This document shows, one piece after another, positions 1 through 8,733 of a stretch of DNA of 64,000 nucleotides. This DNA is from CAVTWH01 sp963738365. GTDB lineage: Bacteria; Actinomycetota; Actinomycetes; Mycobacteriales; Micromonosporaceae. Made by a program: the position numbers and the translations under genes. The stretch lies in contig CAVTWH010000007.1 of the NCBI GenBank assembly GCA_963738365.1, positions 1,116,001-1,180,000 on the forward strand. Direction: 5' to 3'. Each line of letters begins with the position of its first letter. The stretch's first letter is position 1. The notes beneath the pieces are model-generated. The model was not told where the DNA came from, did no database searches, and saw nothing but the letters and a program-made list of their open reading frames with translations.

Positions 1-236
1 GAACGGGCGAGCACGGTCCCGCGCACCGGGGTGGTACCCAGGGACGGCGCGGCCGGGACGACGGTGAACTCGCTCTCCTTCCCGCGACTGCGGTCGTAGA
101 CCACGTGGGCCGCGGTGAGGACCAGCCCGGGTGCGATGAAGAAGCCGGTACCCAGCACCCCGCCGGAACGCTGGGGTCGCTGGATGCGGACGATGTGCTC
201 GCGGAAGCGTTCGTAGTCGGGTTGTGCCTGGGTCAC
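1..236 (-). CDS. trypsin-like serine peptidase, N-terminal part (cut by window edge)
   Basis: Only the first 78 or so codons lie inside the window; the rest continues past position 1. Read from a GTG at 236, the protein has no signal peptide and shows GTGFFIAPGLVLTAAHVV, the strand-turn and catalytic-histidine region of S1/Do-like proteases (His in TAAHVV). The GTG overlaps the stop of the upstream gene as GTGA, so the two are translationally coupled. Proteases of this kind that lie next to a Trypco1 protein are known as effector or sensor parts of predicted bacterial conflict systems; that role here is inference. Catalytic Asp and Ser are not visible. Confidence 0.85.
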   Translation of the reverse strand, partial: MTQAQPDYERFREHIVRIQRPQRSGGVLGTGFFIAPGLVLTAAHVVYDRSRGKESEFTVVPAAPSLGTTPVRGTVLAR

Positions 237-574
237 GACGCGCCGGCGGCCTTCGGGTTGTCCCGCCAGGTCAGGGTGATCTTCAGGCTCGCCGTGCCGC
301 CCGCGTCGGCCAGCAGCAGGCCGGTGAGCTTACCGCTGCGGACGGTGGCGGACAGGCCGAACTCGACACAGGCCTCGGCGGGGCGTACCTGCTGCCAGAC
401 TTCGGCGAGCTGGCCGGCGATGGCGTGCACCGCGTCGCGTACCCCGTCGAAGGTCAGCGTGTCGTCCAGGCCCACCGGTCGCGGGCCGCCGGCGTCGACA
501 ACTTCGACACAGAATTCGGTGTCGCCGGCTGCGATCAGCTCCACCTGGGTCGGACGTTGGTGCTCGGGCTGCAT
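233..574 (-). CDS. Trypco1 (CU044_2847) family protein
   Basis: A 113-residue soluble protein read from ATG at 574. It has the compact beta-rich layout of the CU044_2847 family, renamed trypsin co-occurring domain 1: an N-terminal strand pair around TQVELIAAGDTEFCVEV, a central helix IAGQLAEVWQQVRP, then VEFGLSATVRSGKLTG and a final strand ASLKITLTW. A longer reading frame to 754 exists, but its first 60 codons are low-complexity and unlike the family, so the ATG at 574 is preferred. Its last bases overlap the start of a trypsin-like protease, the partner for which the domain is named. The family is thought to act as an adaptor for conflict-system proteases; its biochemical role is unknown. 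Confidence 0.85.
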   Translation of the reverse strand: MQPEHQRPTQVELIAAGDTEFCVEVVDAGGPRPVGLDDTLTFDGVRDAVHAIAGQLAEVWQQVRPAEACVEFGLSATVRSGKLTGLLLADAGGTASLKITLTWRDNPKAAGAS

Positions 575-799
575 CTGGCAGGGTCTCCGTTCCGCGCTGG
601 GGCCGGGCCGCAGGCCCGGTGACCGGTCCCGCAAGTCTGACCATGGCACCGGTCCTCCACAAGGGACGTTCGACCCTCGTGGCGGCACCGGGTGACGGTC
701 CGGATCCGGACCGTCGTCGCGGCCGATCACCATCAGTACCGTGACGGCCGGCATCCGGCCAGGGGGTGTGCGCCATGCGCGGAATCTTGTCGGCCCGCC

Positions 800-838
800 G
801 GTGGGTCGGCCAACCCCCCGTGGGGCGGCCGACCCACC
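800..838. terminator. inverted repeat, likely terminator of the pectinesterase gene
   Basis: A perfect 12-bp stem, ggtgggtcggcc at 800-811 and its complement at 827-838, encloses a 15-nt loop. It starts 12 bases beyond the stop codon of the leftward pectinesterase gene and lies in the 275-bp gap before the Trypco1 gene. No T tract follows, as is usual in high-GC actinomycetes. Confidence 0.7.
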
Positions 839-849
839 GGGGCCTCCGG

Positions 850-1900
850 TCAGTGCACCGGGTTCCAGCCGTCCGAGCCGGCCAGGTACTTCTGCGGCGT
901 GTAGTTGGCCGCCTGGGCGGCGCTCAGCTGCGGGCGGTTGCTGTTCACCGTCGCGCCGGGGCCGGTGTCGAGGTACTCGGAGAAGCGGGCGTCCGCCAGG
1001 AGAACCCCGACATGTCGGTCCACGGGCCGCTGGTCTTGATGTGCGCGCCGAGCGTCGACTCCCGGTAGGTCACCTGGGCGACGGCGTTGACGTCGCCGCT
1101 CGGGTGCCACGGGCGGCCGAGGTAGACGGTGCCGGCCGGGGCGTTGCTGGTGAAGTTCACTGGTAGAACAGGAAGCCGTACGGGTTGGAGCTGTCGGTCG
1201 CCGCCGCGGTGATGTAGCCGTTGTTGGAGCTGGAGCCGCGGCTCAGCGACCTGATCTCGCACCGGTCGAACACGCCGGTACCCCGGCCGAAGATGAAGTC
1301 GACGTCACCCTCGACGTAGCAGCCGCGGAAGTAGGCGCCGGCCGGCGGTGGTGCTCGCGCTTTGCAGCAGCAGGGTGTCCTGGTTGCCGAGGAAGCGGAC
1401 CTGGTCGAAGGTCGGCCGGTCGGCCTGCGGGTTCACCGCCACCGCCTGCTGGCTGGTGATCTCGGGTGGGCGGCCTCGTCGAACGAGTTGGCGAAGGTGA
1501 GGTACTGGGCGACGAAGTCGTGCGCGCTGATGGTCACCGAGGCGCTGCCCGACGTGCCGTAGGTGCTGCCGTCGGACTTCTTCGTGCCGCTGGCGCTGTC
1601 GTAGGTGATCACCACGTCGGCGGCGTTGCCGGTGGAGCCGACGAAGCAGACGTAGGGCTTGTTGGCCGGGACGGTGACCGGCTCGTAGTAGGTGCCGGGC
1701 TTGATGGTGATGGTGAACCGGCTGCTGTTGTTGGCCGGTACCGCGTTCACCGCGGCCTGGACGCTGGTGTAGTTGCCGGAGCCGTCCTTGGCCACCACCG
1801 CCGAGCTGGCCGCCTGGGCCGGAGCGGTCCACCCGGCCACCGCGGCGGCCGCCGTGATCACGGTGGCGCCACCCACCGTCAGCCATCCACGCACGCGCAT
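850..1900 (-). pseudogene. secreted pectinesterase (CE8), at least four frameshifts
   Basis: Removes methyl esters from pectin outside the cell. Start is ATG at 1900, six bases after a strong AAGGAGG; a signal peptide follows (MRVRGWLTVGGATVITAAAA to AQA). Joined across frames, the product shows the whole CE8 beta-helix: the N-terminal DGSGNYTSVQAAVNA, GNQDTLLLQS with the acid/base Asp, EGDVDFIFGRGTG with the nucleophile Asp, and YLGRPW with the substrate Arg. Frames break near 1467, 1344, 1160 and 1000, each repaired by one G or C (for example FYQC-NFTSN needs one extra C). Every family motif survives, so consensus error is more likely than decay. It is typed as a pseudogene only because no single frame is open. 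Confidence 0.85.
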
Positions 1901-1934
1901 CGCGCGCCTCCTTACCCGGGACGATCGCATCAAC

Positions 1935-1948
1935 GGAATGCGCTTTCC
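1935..1948. promoter_or_regulatory. LacI-type operator candidate upstream of pectinesterase
   Basis: The near-palindrome ggaatgcgctttcc (12 of 14 positions symmetrical around GCGC) lies 35 bp upstream of the pectinesterase start. It resembles the GC-centred operators of LacI/CebR-type sugar repressors. Related sites occur at 33440 and 50076, also before secreted polysaccharide hydrolases. No LacI gene is in the window, so the regulator is unknown. Confidence 0.5.
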
Positions 1949-2186
1949 GGGACCATAAGGGCGCTGTGCATACACGTCAATAAATACCGGCTGTTCGACA
2001 GGGATTTCGACGCCCGGGGCCGCGGCCGGTGCGCTGCGATCGTAGGATGGTCGGCACTGCGCCCGCGTCCCGCGCTGCCCCGTCCCCGCCGTGCCCGGCG
2101 GTGGCCCGGGCCGGGACGCCAGGTGCACTGTGGACCGCCGGTGGATCGCCGGCGGCGTGGCGCGACGAGGCACTTGGGGACAGCCG

Positions 2187-3023
2187 GTGACCAGCCAGCA
2201 CGACGACCTGCCCGACGTACCCGATCCGGTCTGGGCCCGGGTGGATACCAGCGTCGCGCACCCGGCGCGGCGCTACGACTACCTGCTCGGCGGCAAGGAC
2301 AACTTCGCGGCCGACCGCGAGTCGGCGCAGCGGATGCTCTCGGTGGCCCCGAGCGCCCGGACCGGCGCCCGGGAGAACCGCGCGTTCCTGCGCCGGGCGG
2401 TCGACTACCTGGCCGGCGAGGCCGGCATCCGGCAGTTCCTGGACGTCGGTACCGGCATCCCGACCAGCCCCAACGTGCATGAGGTGGCGCAGCGCGTCCA
2501 GCCCGGCACCCGGGTGGTCTACGTCGACAACGACCCGATCGTGCTGGCCCACGCCCGCGCCCTGCTGACCAGTACGCCCGAGGGCGCCACCGCCTACGTC
2601 GACGCCGACCTGCGCCGACCCGAGGACATCCTCACCGACCCCGACCTGCTACGGACCATCGACCTGGCCGAGCCGGTGGCCCTGATGCTGGTCGCCGTGC
2701 TGCACTTCATCCCGGACAGCGCCGACCCGTACGGCCTGGTGGGGCGCCTGGTGCGGGCGCTCGCCCCGGGCAGCTATCTGGTGATGTCGCACGGTACCTA
2801 CGACTTCCTGCCGCCCCGGCGCGCCGGCCAGGTGGACCCGGTGATCGGCGCCGAGGGGTTCTACGCCCGGGACCAGGACCGGTTCGCCCGGTTCTTCGAC
2901 GGCTACCAGCTGGTCGAGCCCGGCATCGTGTCGACCGGCCGGTGGCGTGCGGAGCACGAGCCGCAGCCGAGGCCCACCGACAACGAGTGTGGCTGCTGGG
3001 CCGGGGTGGCCCGGATCGGCTGA
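2187..3023 (+). CDS. SAV_2177 family (DUF574) SAM-dependent methyltransferase-like protein
   Basis: A 278-residue cytoplasmic protein starting at GTG 2187, six bases after TTGGGGA. Family signatures run throughout: HPARRYDYLLGGKDNFAADR near the N-terminus, ARENRAFLRRAV, the glycine-rich SAM loop QFLDVGTGIPTSPNVHEVAQ, then YVDNDPIVLAHARALL and VAVLHFIPD. Length is normal for the family (260-285). These proteins have the Rossmann methyltransferase fold and occur in large paralogous sets in actinomycetes; substrates are unknown. The gene is divergent from the pectinesterase and convergent with the next gene, leaving only 14 bp between stops. Confidence 0.92.
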   Translation: MTSQHDDLPDVPDPVWARVDTSVAHPARRYDYLLGGKDNFAADRESAQRMLSVAPSARTGARENRAFLRRAVDYLAGEAGIRQFLDVGTGIPTSPNVHEVAQRVQPGTRVVYVDNDPIVLAHARALLTSTPEGATAYVDADLRRPEDILTDPDLLRTIDLAEPVALMLVAVLHFIPDSADPYGLVGRLVRALAPGSYLVMSHGTYDFLPPRRAGQVDPVIGAEGFYARDQDRFARFFDGYQLVEPGIVSTGRWRAEHEPQPRPTDNECGCWAGVARIG

Positions 3024-3037
3024 TCCCGCGACGGGCG

Positions 3038-3670
3038 TCAGCCCAGGCGGGCGTAGGCGAGCAGCACCGGCTCCGGCTGCCCGGCCCAGGTGCCGGTCAG
3101 CGTCGGCGCGCCGTCGGCCGCCAGGCTGCCGGCCAGGACCCGGGCGACGACCAGCTCCAGGCCGGGGGCGCTCAGCACGGTCGGGTCGCCCGGCCGTACC
3201 TGGAGGGAGTCCGGTCGCGCCGTGGCGCCGGTGCCGGAGCCGCTGCCCTGGACCCGCATCAGCGGCTCGCGGGGCTCCAGCCGCCCGTCGACGTCCACCA
3301 GCTCCTCGGCCTCCCGGCCGCCGGTACGGATGGCCTGTGCCAGGGCCTGCGCGTAGACCGGGTCGCCGCAGCCGTCGTAGACCCAGCGCCGGCCGAGCAC
3401 CGAGTGCTCGGTGGTCCCGAGCAGGAACGGCTCACCGCCGGGCAGGGCGGCGTCCCGGTAGGTCAGCGGGGTCTGTAGCACCGGGCCGCCGTCGTTGCTC
3501 ACCAGCAGGGTCTCCACGCCGACGGCGCCGGCCGGGTCGTCGAACCGGAACGCCGACACGCGCTGCAGCGCCGTGGCCGGGCCGCCGGGGTACCAGGACT
3601 GCGCGGGGAGCCAGTCGGCGAGCAGGTCGAGCTTGCCGGGGACGAGGGTGGCGCGGTGCACAACAGCCAT
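3038..3670 (-). CDS. maltokinase N-terminal cap-like (CG0192-type) protein
   Basis: A 210-residue protein beginning MAVVHRATLVPGKLDLLADW, the opening of the family whose fold resembles the N-terminal cap of actinobacterial maltokinase. The typical order follows: LPAQSWYPG, FRFDDPAGAVGVETLLV, PLTYRDAALPGG, LLGTTEHSVLGRRWVYDGCGDPVYA. It lacks a kinase domain, so it is not a maltokinase. Function is undefined; a link to glycogen or trehalose metabolism is only suggested by homology. It is transcribed away from the palindromic operators at 3735-3782, only 65 bp upstream of its ATG, so the same repressor might control it as well as the rightward reductase. Confidence 0.8.
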   Translation of the reverse strand: MAVVHRATLVPGKLDLLADWLPAQSWYPGGPATALQRVSAFRFDDPAGAVGVETLLVSNDGGPVLQTPLTYRDAALPGGEPFLLGTTEHSVLGRRWVYDGCGDPVYAQALAQAIRTGGREAEELVDVDGRLEPREPLMRVQGSGSGTGATARPDSLQVRPGDPTVLSAPGLELVVARVLAGSLAADGAPTLTGTWAGQPEPVLLAYARLG

Positions 3671-3734
3671 GCCGGCAGATTAGATGATCGACACCGGCCG
3701 TCCCGACCCGGCTCCGCCGGAAGCGCCGCGGCCC

Positions 3735-3782
3735 GACTATGACAGCTGTCATAGTCGTTCGCTACTATGACAGCTGTCATAG
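3735..3782. promoter_or_regulatory. tandem perfect palindromes, TetR-type operators
   Basis: Two copies of the 18-bp perfect palindrome CTATGACAGCTGTCATAG occupy 3737-3754 and 3765-3782; the first extends to 22 bp (3735-3756). Centres are 28 bp apart, so both face nearly the same side of the helix. They sit directly upstream of the reductase gene at 3796, the second ending just before its ribosome binding site. The core GACAGCTGTC recurs at 11699-11708 in front of a TetR gene, the best candidate for the regulator. Confidence 0.8.
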
Positions 3783-3795
3783 AAGGGAGCGGTGC

Positions 3796-4695
3796 GTGGA
3801 CGTGACAGTGGGCTTTCTCGGGCTCGGCCTGATGGGTCAGCCGATGGCGCTGCGGCTGGCCCACGCCGGGACCCGCCTGGTGGTGTGGAACCGCACCCCG
3901 GCCCGGTGCGAGCCGCTGCGCGCCGCGGGCGCCACGGTGGCCGCGGACGTGGCCGGCGTGTTCCGGCACGCCGACGTGGTGCTGGCCATGCTGGCGCACA
4001 GCGCGGCCGTCGACGCCGTGCTCGGCCGCGACGGGCAGCGGCTGGCCGCCCCGCTGGCCGGGCGGCTGCTGGTCCACATGGGGACCACGGCGCCCGGGTA
4101 CTCGGCGCAGCTCGGCGCGGCGGTCCGGGCCGCCGGCGGGCGCTACGTCGAGGCGCCTGTCTCCGGCTCCCGGGTGCCCGCCGAGCGCGGGGAGCTGGTC
4201 GGCATGCTCGCCGGCGAACCGGACGACGTGGCGGCCGTCGCCGCCCTGCTCGTCCCGGTGTGCCGGCAGACCGTGCCGTGCGGGCCGGTCCCCGACGCGC
4301 TGCTGATGAAGCTCGCCGTCAACCTGTACCTGCTCACCGTGGTCGCCGGTCTGGCCGAGGCGACCCACTTCGCCCGGGCGCACGGGCTGGACCTGGAGCG
4401 GTTCCACACGGTGCTGGACGCCGGCCCGATGGCCAGCGACGTCTCCCGGGTCAAGCTCGCCAAGCTGCTGGCCGACGACTTCACGCCGCAGGCCGCCGCC
4501 GCCGACGTGCTGACCAATGCGCAACTGGTCGCCGCCTCGGCCCGCGCCGCCGCCGTGGCGACCCCGCTGCTGGACGCCTGCCACGCCCTCTACGCCGAGA
4601 CGGTGGCCCTCGGCTGGGGCGCCGCAGACATGGCCGCCGTCATCCACGCCCTGCACAGCCGCACCGGTCAGGCCGCCGCCACCACGGTCGGCTGA
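3796..4695 (+). CDS. NAD(P)-dependent oxidoreductase, beta-hydroxyacid dehydrogenase family
   Basis: A 299-residue 3-hydroxyisobutyrate dehydrogenase-like enzyme. VTVGFLGLGLMGQPMALRLA gives the N-terminal nucleotide-binding GxGxxG. Further on are VVWNRTPARC, VHMGTTAPG, the substrate-site segment YVEAPVSGSRVPAERGELVG, and the all-helical C-terminal half with LLMKLAVNLYL, which holds the catalytic Lys. Start is GTG 3796, six bases after GGGAG. Upstream in-frame codons read through the operator palindromes and are rejected. The gene is likely repressed by a TetR protein and induced by a small molecule; the true substrate (a hydroxy acid or an imine) cannot be told. Confidence 0.9.
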   Translation: MDVTVGFLGLGLMGQPMALRLAHAGTRLVVWNRTPARCEPLRAAGATVAADVAGVFRHADVVLAMLAHSAAVDAVLGRDGQRLAAPLAGRLLVHMGTTAPGYSAQLGAAVRAAGGRYVEAPVSGSRVPAERGELVGMLAGEPDDVAAVAALLVPVCRQTVPCGPVPDALLMKLAVNLYLLTVVAGLAEATHFARAHGLDLERFHTVLDAGPMASDVSRVKLAKLLADDFTPQAAAADVLTNAQLVAASARAAAVATPLLDACHALYAETVALGWGAADMAAVIHALHSRTGQAAATTVG

Positions 4696-4833
4696 GCCCG
4701 CCCCCCGTCCGGCCCCGACGCCTGCGCCCTGGGTGCCGGAAGCCCGACGCCGCAGCGCGGCGGAAAGCCGCCCGCCGGCCGCCCAGTTCCACCCGGCCCC
4801 GGTGTCTGATGAGGAGAAGCAAGGGGGGGCGCA

Positions 4834-5850
4834 ATGGGAGCGGACATGGTGGCGGGGACAACCGGACTGCTCGCCCGGGCGCGGGCCGGGGACGGCGCGG
4901 CGTTCCGGGAGCTGACCGAACCGCACCGGCGGGAGCTACAGCTGCACTGCTACCGGATGCTCGGCTCGCTGCAGGACGCCGAGGACGCCGTGCAGGACAC
5001 CCTGCTGTCCGCCTGGCGGGGGCTGGCCGGGTTCCAGGAGCGCGCCTCGGTACGCACCTGGCTCTACCGGATCGCCACCAACCAGTGCCTCAACGCCCGT
5101 CGCGCGGCCAGCCGGCGTACCCCCCGGGAATGGAACATCCCGCAGGTGACGCCGCCGCCGCCGACCCGGCTGGGGGAGGTGGTCTGGCTCGAACCTTTCC
5201 CGGACGACCTGCTGGCGCAGGCGAGCCCCGGCCCGGAGGCGCGGTACGAGCAGGCCGAGGCCGTGTCGCTGGCGTTCGTCACCGCCCTGCAGCTGCTGCC
5301 GCCGCGCCAGCTCGCCGTGCTGGTGCTGCGCGACGTGCTGGGTTTCCACGCCAGCGAGGTGGCCGGGATGCTGGACTGCACGGTGGAGTCGGTCACCAGC
5401 GCGCTGCGGCGGGCCCGGGCAAACCTGCGCGGCCGCCGGCCGCCGGCCGACCACGAGCCGCCGCCGCTGCCCGGATCGGCCGCCGAGGAGGCGGTGGTGG
5501 CCCGGTTCGTGCGCGCCTACCAGGCCGCCGATCTCGACGCCGTGGTGGCGCTACTGACCGACGACGTGTTCATGTCGATGCCGCCGCTGCCGCTGGAGTA
5601 CCAGGGCCGCGACGCGGTGGCCCGGTTCTGTGCCGCCATCTTCGGCGCCGGCCGCCGGTTCGACCTGGTACCCACCCGGGCCAACGGCCAGCCGGCGTTC
5701 GGGGCGTACCTGCGCGTCCCCGGCGGCGTCCGGCACGGCACCGGCCTGATCACGCTGACCCTCACCGGCGAGCGGATCAGCGTCCTGAACCGGTTCGAGA
5801 ACGCCGTCCTGCCCTTCTTCGGCCTGCCCCGGACCCTGCCGCCCCGCTGA
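4834..5850 (+). CDS. ECF sigma factor with SnoaL-like C-terminal domain (SigX5/TIGR02960-like)
   Basis: A 338-residue sigma-70-family protein. Region 2 spans roughly residues 12-80 (CYRMLGSLQDAEDAVQDTLL, VRTWLYRIATNQCLN) and region 4 about 145-200 (LPPRQLAVLVLRDVLGFHAS, helix-turn-helix GMLDCTVESVTSALRRAR). After a proline-rich linker, residues 220-335 form a SnoaL/NTF2-like domain (VARFVRAYQAADLDAVVALL). Such tails regulate sigma activity in place of a separate anti-sigma factor, and none is encoded beside it. ATG 4834 follows a long AAGGGGGGG; a second in-frame ATG lies at 4846. The family often sits near oxidoreductases, as here, but no regulon can be assigned. Confidence 0.9.
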   Translation: MGADMVAGTTGLLARARAGDGAAFRELTEPHRRELQLHCYRMLGSLQDAEDAVQDTLLSAWRGLAGFQERASVRTWLYRIATNQCLNARRAASRRTPREWNIPQVTPPPPTRLGEVVWLEPFPDDLLAQASPGPEARYEQAEAVSLAFVTALQLLPPRQLAVLVLRDVLGFHASEVAGMLDCTVESVTSALRRARANLRGRRPPADHEPPPLPGSAAEEAVVARFVRAYQAADLDAVVALLTDDVFMSMPPLPLEYQGRDAVARFCAAIFGAGRRFDLVPTRANGQPAFGAYLRVPGGVRHGTGLITLTLTGERISVLNRFENAVLPFFGLPRTLPPR

Positions 5851-6519
5851 CTACCGGTCGCCGGGTACCACCAGGCCCGACTCGTAGGCCAGCACGACCG
5901 CCTGGGTGCGGTCGCGCAGGCCGAGCTTGGTGAGCACGCGGCTGACGTGCGTCTTGACGGTCTCCTCGCCGACGACGAGCCGGGCGGCGATCTCCGGGTT
6001 GGACAGGCCCTCGGCGACGAGCAGGAGCACCTCGCGCTCGCGGGCGGTCAGCGCGTCGCAGCACGGCGTCCGGCTCCGCGGCGGCGTACCCGCAGCCGGG
6101 CGAACTCGGCGACGAGGCGCCGGGTGACCGTCGGGGGCGAGCAGCGCGTCCCCGCCGGCGATGACCCGGACCGCGTCGAACAGCCGCTCTGCGGTGACGT
6201 CCTTGAGCAGGAACCCGCTGGCGCCGGCGTCCAGCGCGTCGTAGACGTGCTCGTCGAGGTCGAACGTGGTGAGCACGAGCACGCGCGGCCGCGGCGTCGG
6301 CCGCGACGATGCGCCGGGTGGCCTCGATGCCGTCCATGACGGGCATCCGCACGTCCATCAGCACGACGTCGGGGCGCTACCTGGCGGCACAGCCGCACCG
6401 CCTGGGCGCCGTCGGCGGCCGTGCCGACCACCGTGAAGTCCGGCTGGGTGGCCAGCAGGGCCCCGAACGCGGCGCGCACCACCTCCTGGTCGTCCACGAC
6501 GACGACCCGGGTGCGTCAC
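5851..6519 (-). pseudogene. NarL/LuxR-family response regulator, several frameshifts
   Basis: DNA-binding partner of the adjacent histidine kinase. The C-terminal half is intact: LTAREREVLLLVAEGLSNPE followed by IAARLVVGEETVKTHVSRVL is a LuxR-type helix-turn-helix. The receiver domain is spread over three frames: VDDQEVVRAAFGALLATQ, LMDVRMPVMDGIEATRRI with the phospho-acceptor Asp, and LTTFDLDEHVYDALDAGASG. Breaks lie near 6505, 6380, 6295 and 6060-6120. The GTG at 6519 shares four bases (GTGA) with the kinase stop. Motif conservation across the breaks suggests sequence errors. The system faces an ABC exporter operon it may control. Confidence 0.85.
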
Positions 6520-7662
6520 GGCGCACCGCGCGATCGGCAGCTCGGCCCGACCACGAACCCGCCGCCGGACCCCGGCCCGGTCCAGAGCGTGCCGCCGGCC
6601 ATCGCGACCCGCTCCCGCATCCCGGCCAGGCCGTGCCCGACGCGTCGCCGGCCGCCGGGACCCGGGCCGTTGTCCCGCACCTGGACCACGAGCTCGTCCG
6701 GCCGGTAGTCGAGCTCGACGTCGACGGCCGCGCCCGGCGCGTGCCGCCGGGCGTTGGTCAGCGCCTCCTGCACGATCCGGTACGCGGTGAGCTCGATGCC
6801 CTGGTCGAGCGGCGCCGACCGGCGCCGCGGACGATCAGCCGCGGTCGCCGCCGCGGCCGGCGTCGCGGACGTCGTCGAGCAGGTCGGTGAGCTGGTCGAG
6901 GCCGGGCTGCGGGCTGCGCGGCTGGCACGTCGGCGCGTCGGCGTCCTCGCGCAGCACCCCGAGCAGGCGGCGCATCTCGGTCAGCGCGGTCCGGGCGGTG
7001 TCGCCGATCGCGAGCAGCCGCTTCGCGCCCTCGGCCGGCATGCCGGGAGTGGTCAGCCGGGCGGCGTCGGCCTGCAGCGCGATCAGGGAGACGTGGTGGG
7101 CGACGACGTCGTGCAGCTCGCGGGCGATCCGGGCGCGCTCGCCGCGGGCGAGGTGCTCGAGCGTCGACTGCGGCGGCCGACTGCTCGGTGGCCCGGCGCC
7201 CGCGCCGCTGCTCCCGCAGCCGCCAGCGCCGCCCCGGCGGCCGCCGCCAGCGCCTGGCGGCCAGCAGGAACGCCCGAACGTCCGCCCGCCGGGCTGGTCG
7301 ACGGCGAGCGGCAGGTACGCCGACGAACGGGGAGCACCAGGACGGCGGCGCGCACGCGGTCGGGCAGCGCCGGCCGACGACGGCGAACAGGCCGGCCAGC
7401 GCGAGCGACGCCGCCGACCGTCGGCGGGCAGGCGCCGCAGCAGGCCGGCCAGCACGGCGAGCCCGGACAGCGCGGCGGCCCGGGCCGGCCAGAGCCCGGC
7501 CAGGGCGAGCGGGGCCACCACGGCCAGGGCGACGGCGCCCGACGTCGATCGGGCCCGTGGTCCGGTCAGCCGCGCGTCGCGCCAGCGTCTCGGCCACCGC
7601 CGTCGCGCCCGACGCACGGCGGTCGCCGGCGACCAGCGCAGCGTCCCCTTCACGTCAGCCAT
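6516..7662 (-). pseudogene. NarL-type sensor histidine kinase (HisKA_3), multiple frameshifts
   Basis: Membrane sensor kinase about 380 residues long once frames are joined. The N-terminal part carries hydrophobic segments such as GAVALAVVAPLALAGLW. The dimerisation and phospho-acceptor region is clear, ERARIARELHDVVAHHVSLI, with His in ELHDVVAHH. The ATPase domain follows: EALTNARRHAPGA (N box) and VRDNGPGPGGRRRVGHGLAG (G boxes), then a normal C-terminal strand. At least four single-base breaks lie between 6830 and 7400. It is co-transcribed with the response regulator and divergent from the exporter genes at 7799, the usual layout for envelope-stress or drug-responsive exporters. Confidence 0.82.
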
Positions 7663-7786
7663 TGTGCCCTGGCCCGGACGCCGCTGTCGTCCACCCCCGC
7701 AGGGGGCGTCCTCCCCCAGCGGAGGGAGAGCGCCGCCGACCGGAGATCCCCCGCGGCGTGACGACGCCCGGGCGGCCCTGACCACC

Positions 7787-7792
7787 TAGCGT
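7787..7792 (+). promoter_or_regulatory. -10 element for a probable leaderless transcript
   Basis: TAGCGT is followed after exactly six bases by the ATG of the ABC ATPase gene, and there is no Shine-Dalgarno sequence. This TANNNT-N6 arrangement is typical of leaderless actinobacterial mRNAs. Confidence 0.55.
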
Positions 7793-7798
7793 TCCGCC

Positions 7799-8733
7799 AT
7801 GCACCCACCACTCGAGGTCGCGGGACTCCGCAAGCGCTACCGCGGCACCGTCGCCGTCGACGGGCTGACGTTCTCCGTCCGGCCCGGCGAGGTCACCGGG
7901 TTCGTCGGACCCAACGGCGCCGGCAAGTCCACCACCATGCGCCTGCTCCTCGGCCTGGACGCCCCCGACGAGGGCGAGGCGCTGGTCAACGGCCGGCGCG
8001 TACGCGCACGCTCGACAGCCCGCTGACCCAGGTCGGCGCGCTGCTCGACGCCGACGCCGTGCACCCGAGCCGGCGCGCCCGCGACCACCTGCTGTGGATG
8101 GCGCGCAGCAACCGGATCCCGACGCGCCGGGTCGACGAGGTGCTCGACCAGGTCGGTCTGACGCCGTCGGCGGCCGCAAGCGGGCCGGCGGGTTCTCGCT
8201 CGGCATGCGCCAGCGGCTCGGGATCGCCGCGGCGCTGCTCGGCGACCCGCCGGTGCTGATGTTCGACGAGCCGACCAACGGGCTCGACCCGGACGGCATC
8301 GTCTGGATCCGGGGGCTCATGCGGTCGCTCGCGGCGCAGGGCCGCGTGGTGCTGGTGTCCAGCCACCTGATGAGCGAGCTGCAGGACACCGCCGACCAGC
8401 TCGTCGTCATCGGCCGGGGCCGGCTCGTCGCGGAGACCACCGTCGCCGCACCTGCTGGCGTCGGTGTCCAAGGACCAGGTCGAGGTGGTCACCGACCAGC
8501 GGTCCGAGGCGACGACCGTCCTGGCCAACGCCGGGGCGACCGTCACCGTGCCCGGCGCGGACGGCGTCGTCGTCGAGGGGCTGCCCGGCGACGCGATCGC
8601 GGCGCTGCTCGGCGCGGCCGGGCGTCTCGTTCGTCGAGCTGCGCCGGCACCGGGCCTCGCTCGAGGAGGCGTACATGGAGCTGACCCGCGGCGCGGTCGA
8701 GTTCGGCCGGACGCCGACGGGGACGCGCGATGA
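7799..8733 (+). pseudogene. ABC exporter ATP-binding protein, several frameshifts
   Basis: Cytoplasmic ATPase of an ABC-2 exporter. Frame 1 gives LEVAGLRKRYRGTVAVDGL and the Walker A GPNGAGKSTTMRLL. After breaks at about 8000 and 8010 the Q-loop region resumes, followed by GGFSLGMRQRLGIAAALLGD (signature) and VLMFDEPTNGLDPDG (Walker B with catalytic Glu), then SSHLMSEL (H-loop). Further single-base breaks fall near 8176, 8449, 8623 and 8715. Two of them are extra G residues that leave a perfect frame when removed. The reconstructed end overlaps the next gene as ATGA. Codons favour ACG, TCG and GTC more than flanking genes do. Confidence 0.85.

Noticed and set aside
105..695. Rightward genes at the left end
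   Set aside because: Antisense to the Trypco1 gene, composition typical of shadow frames.
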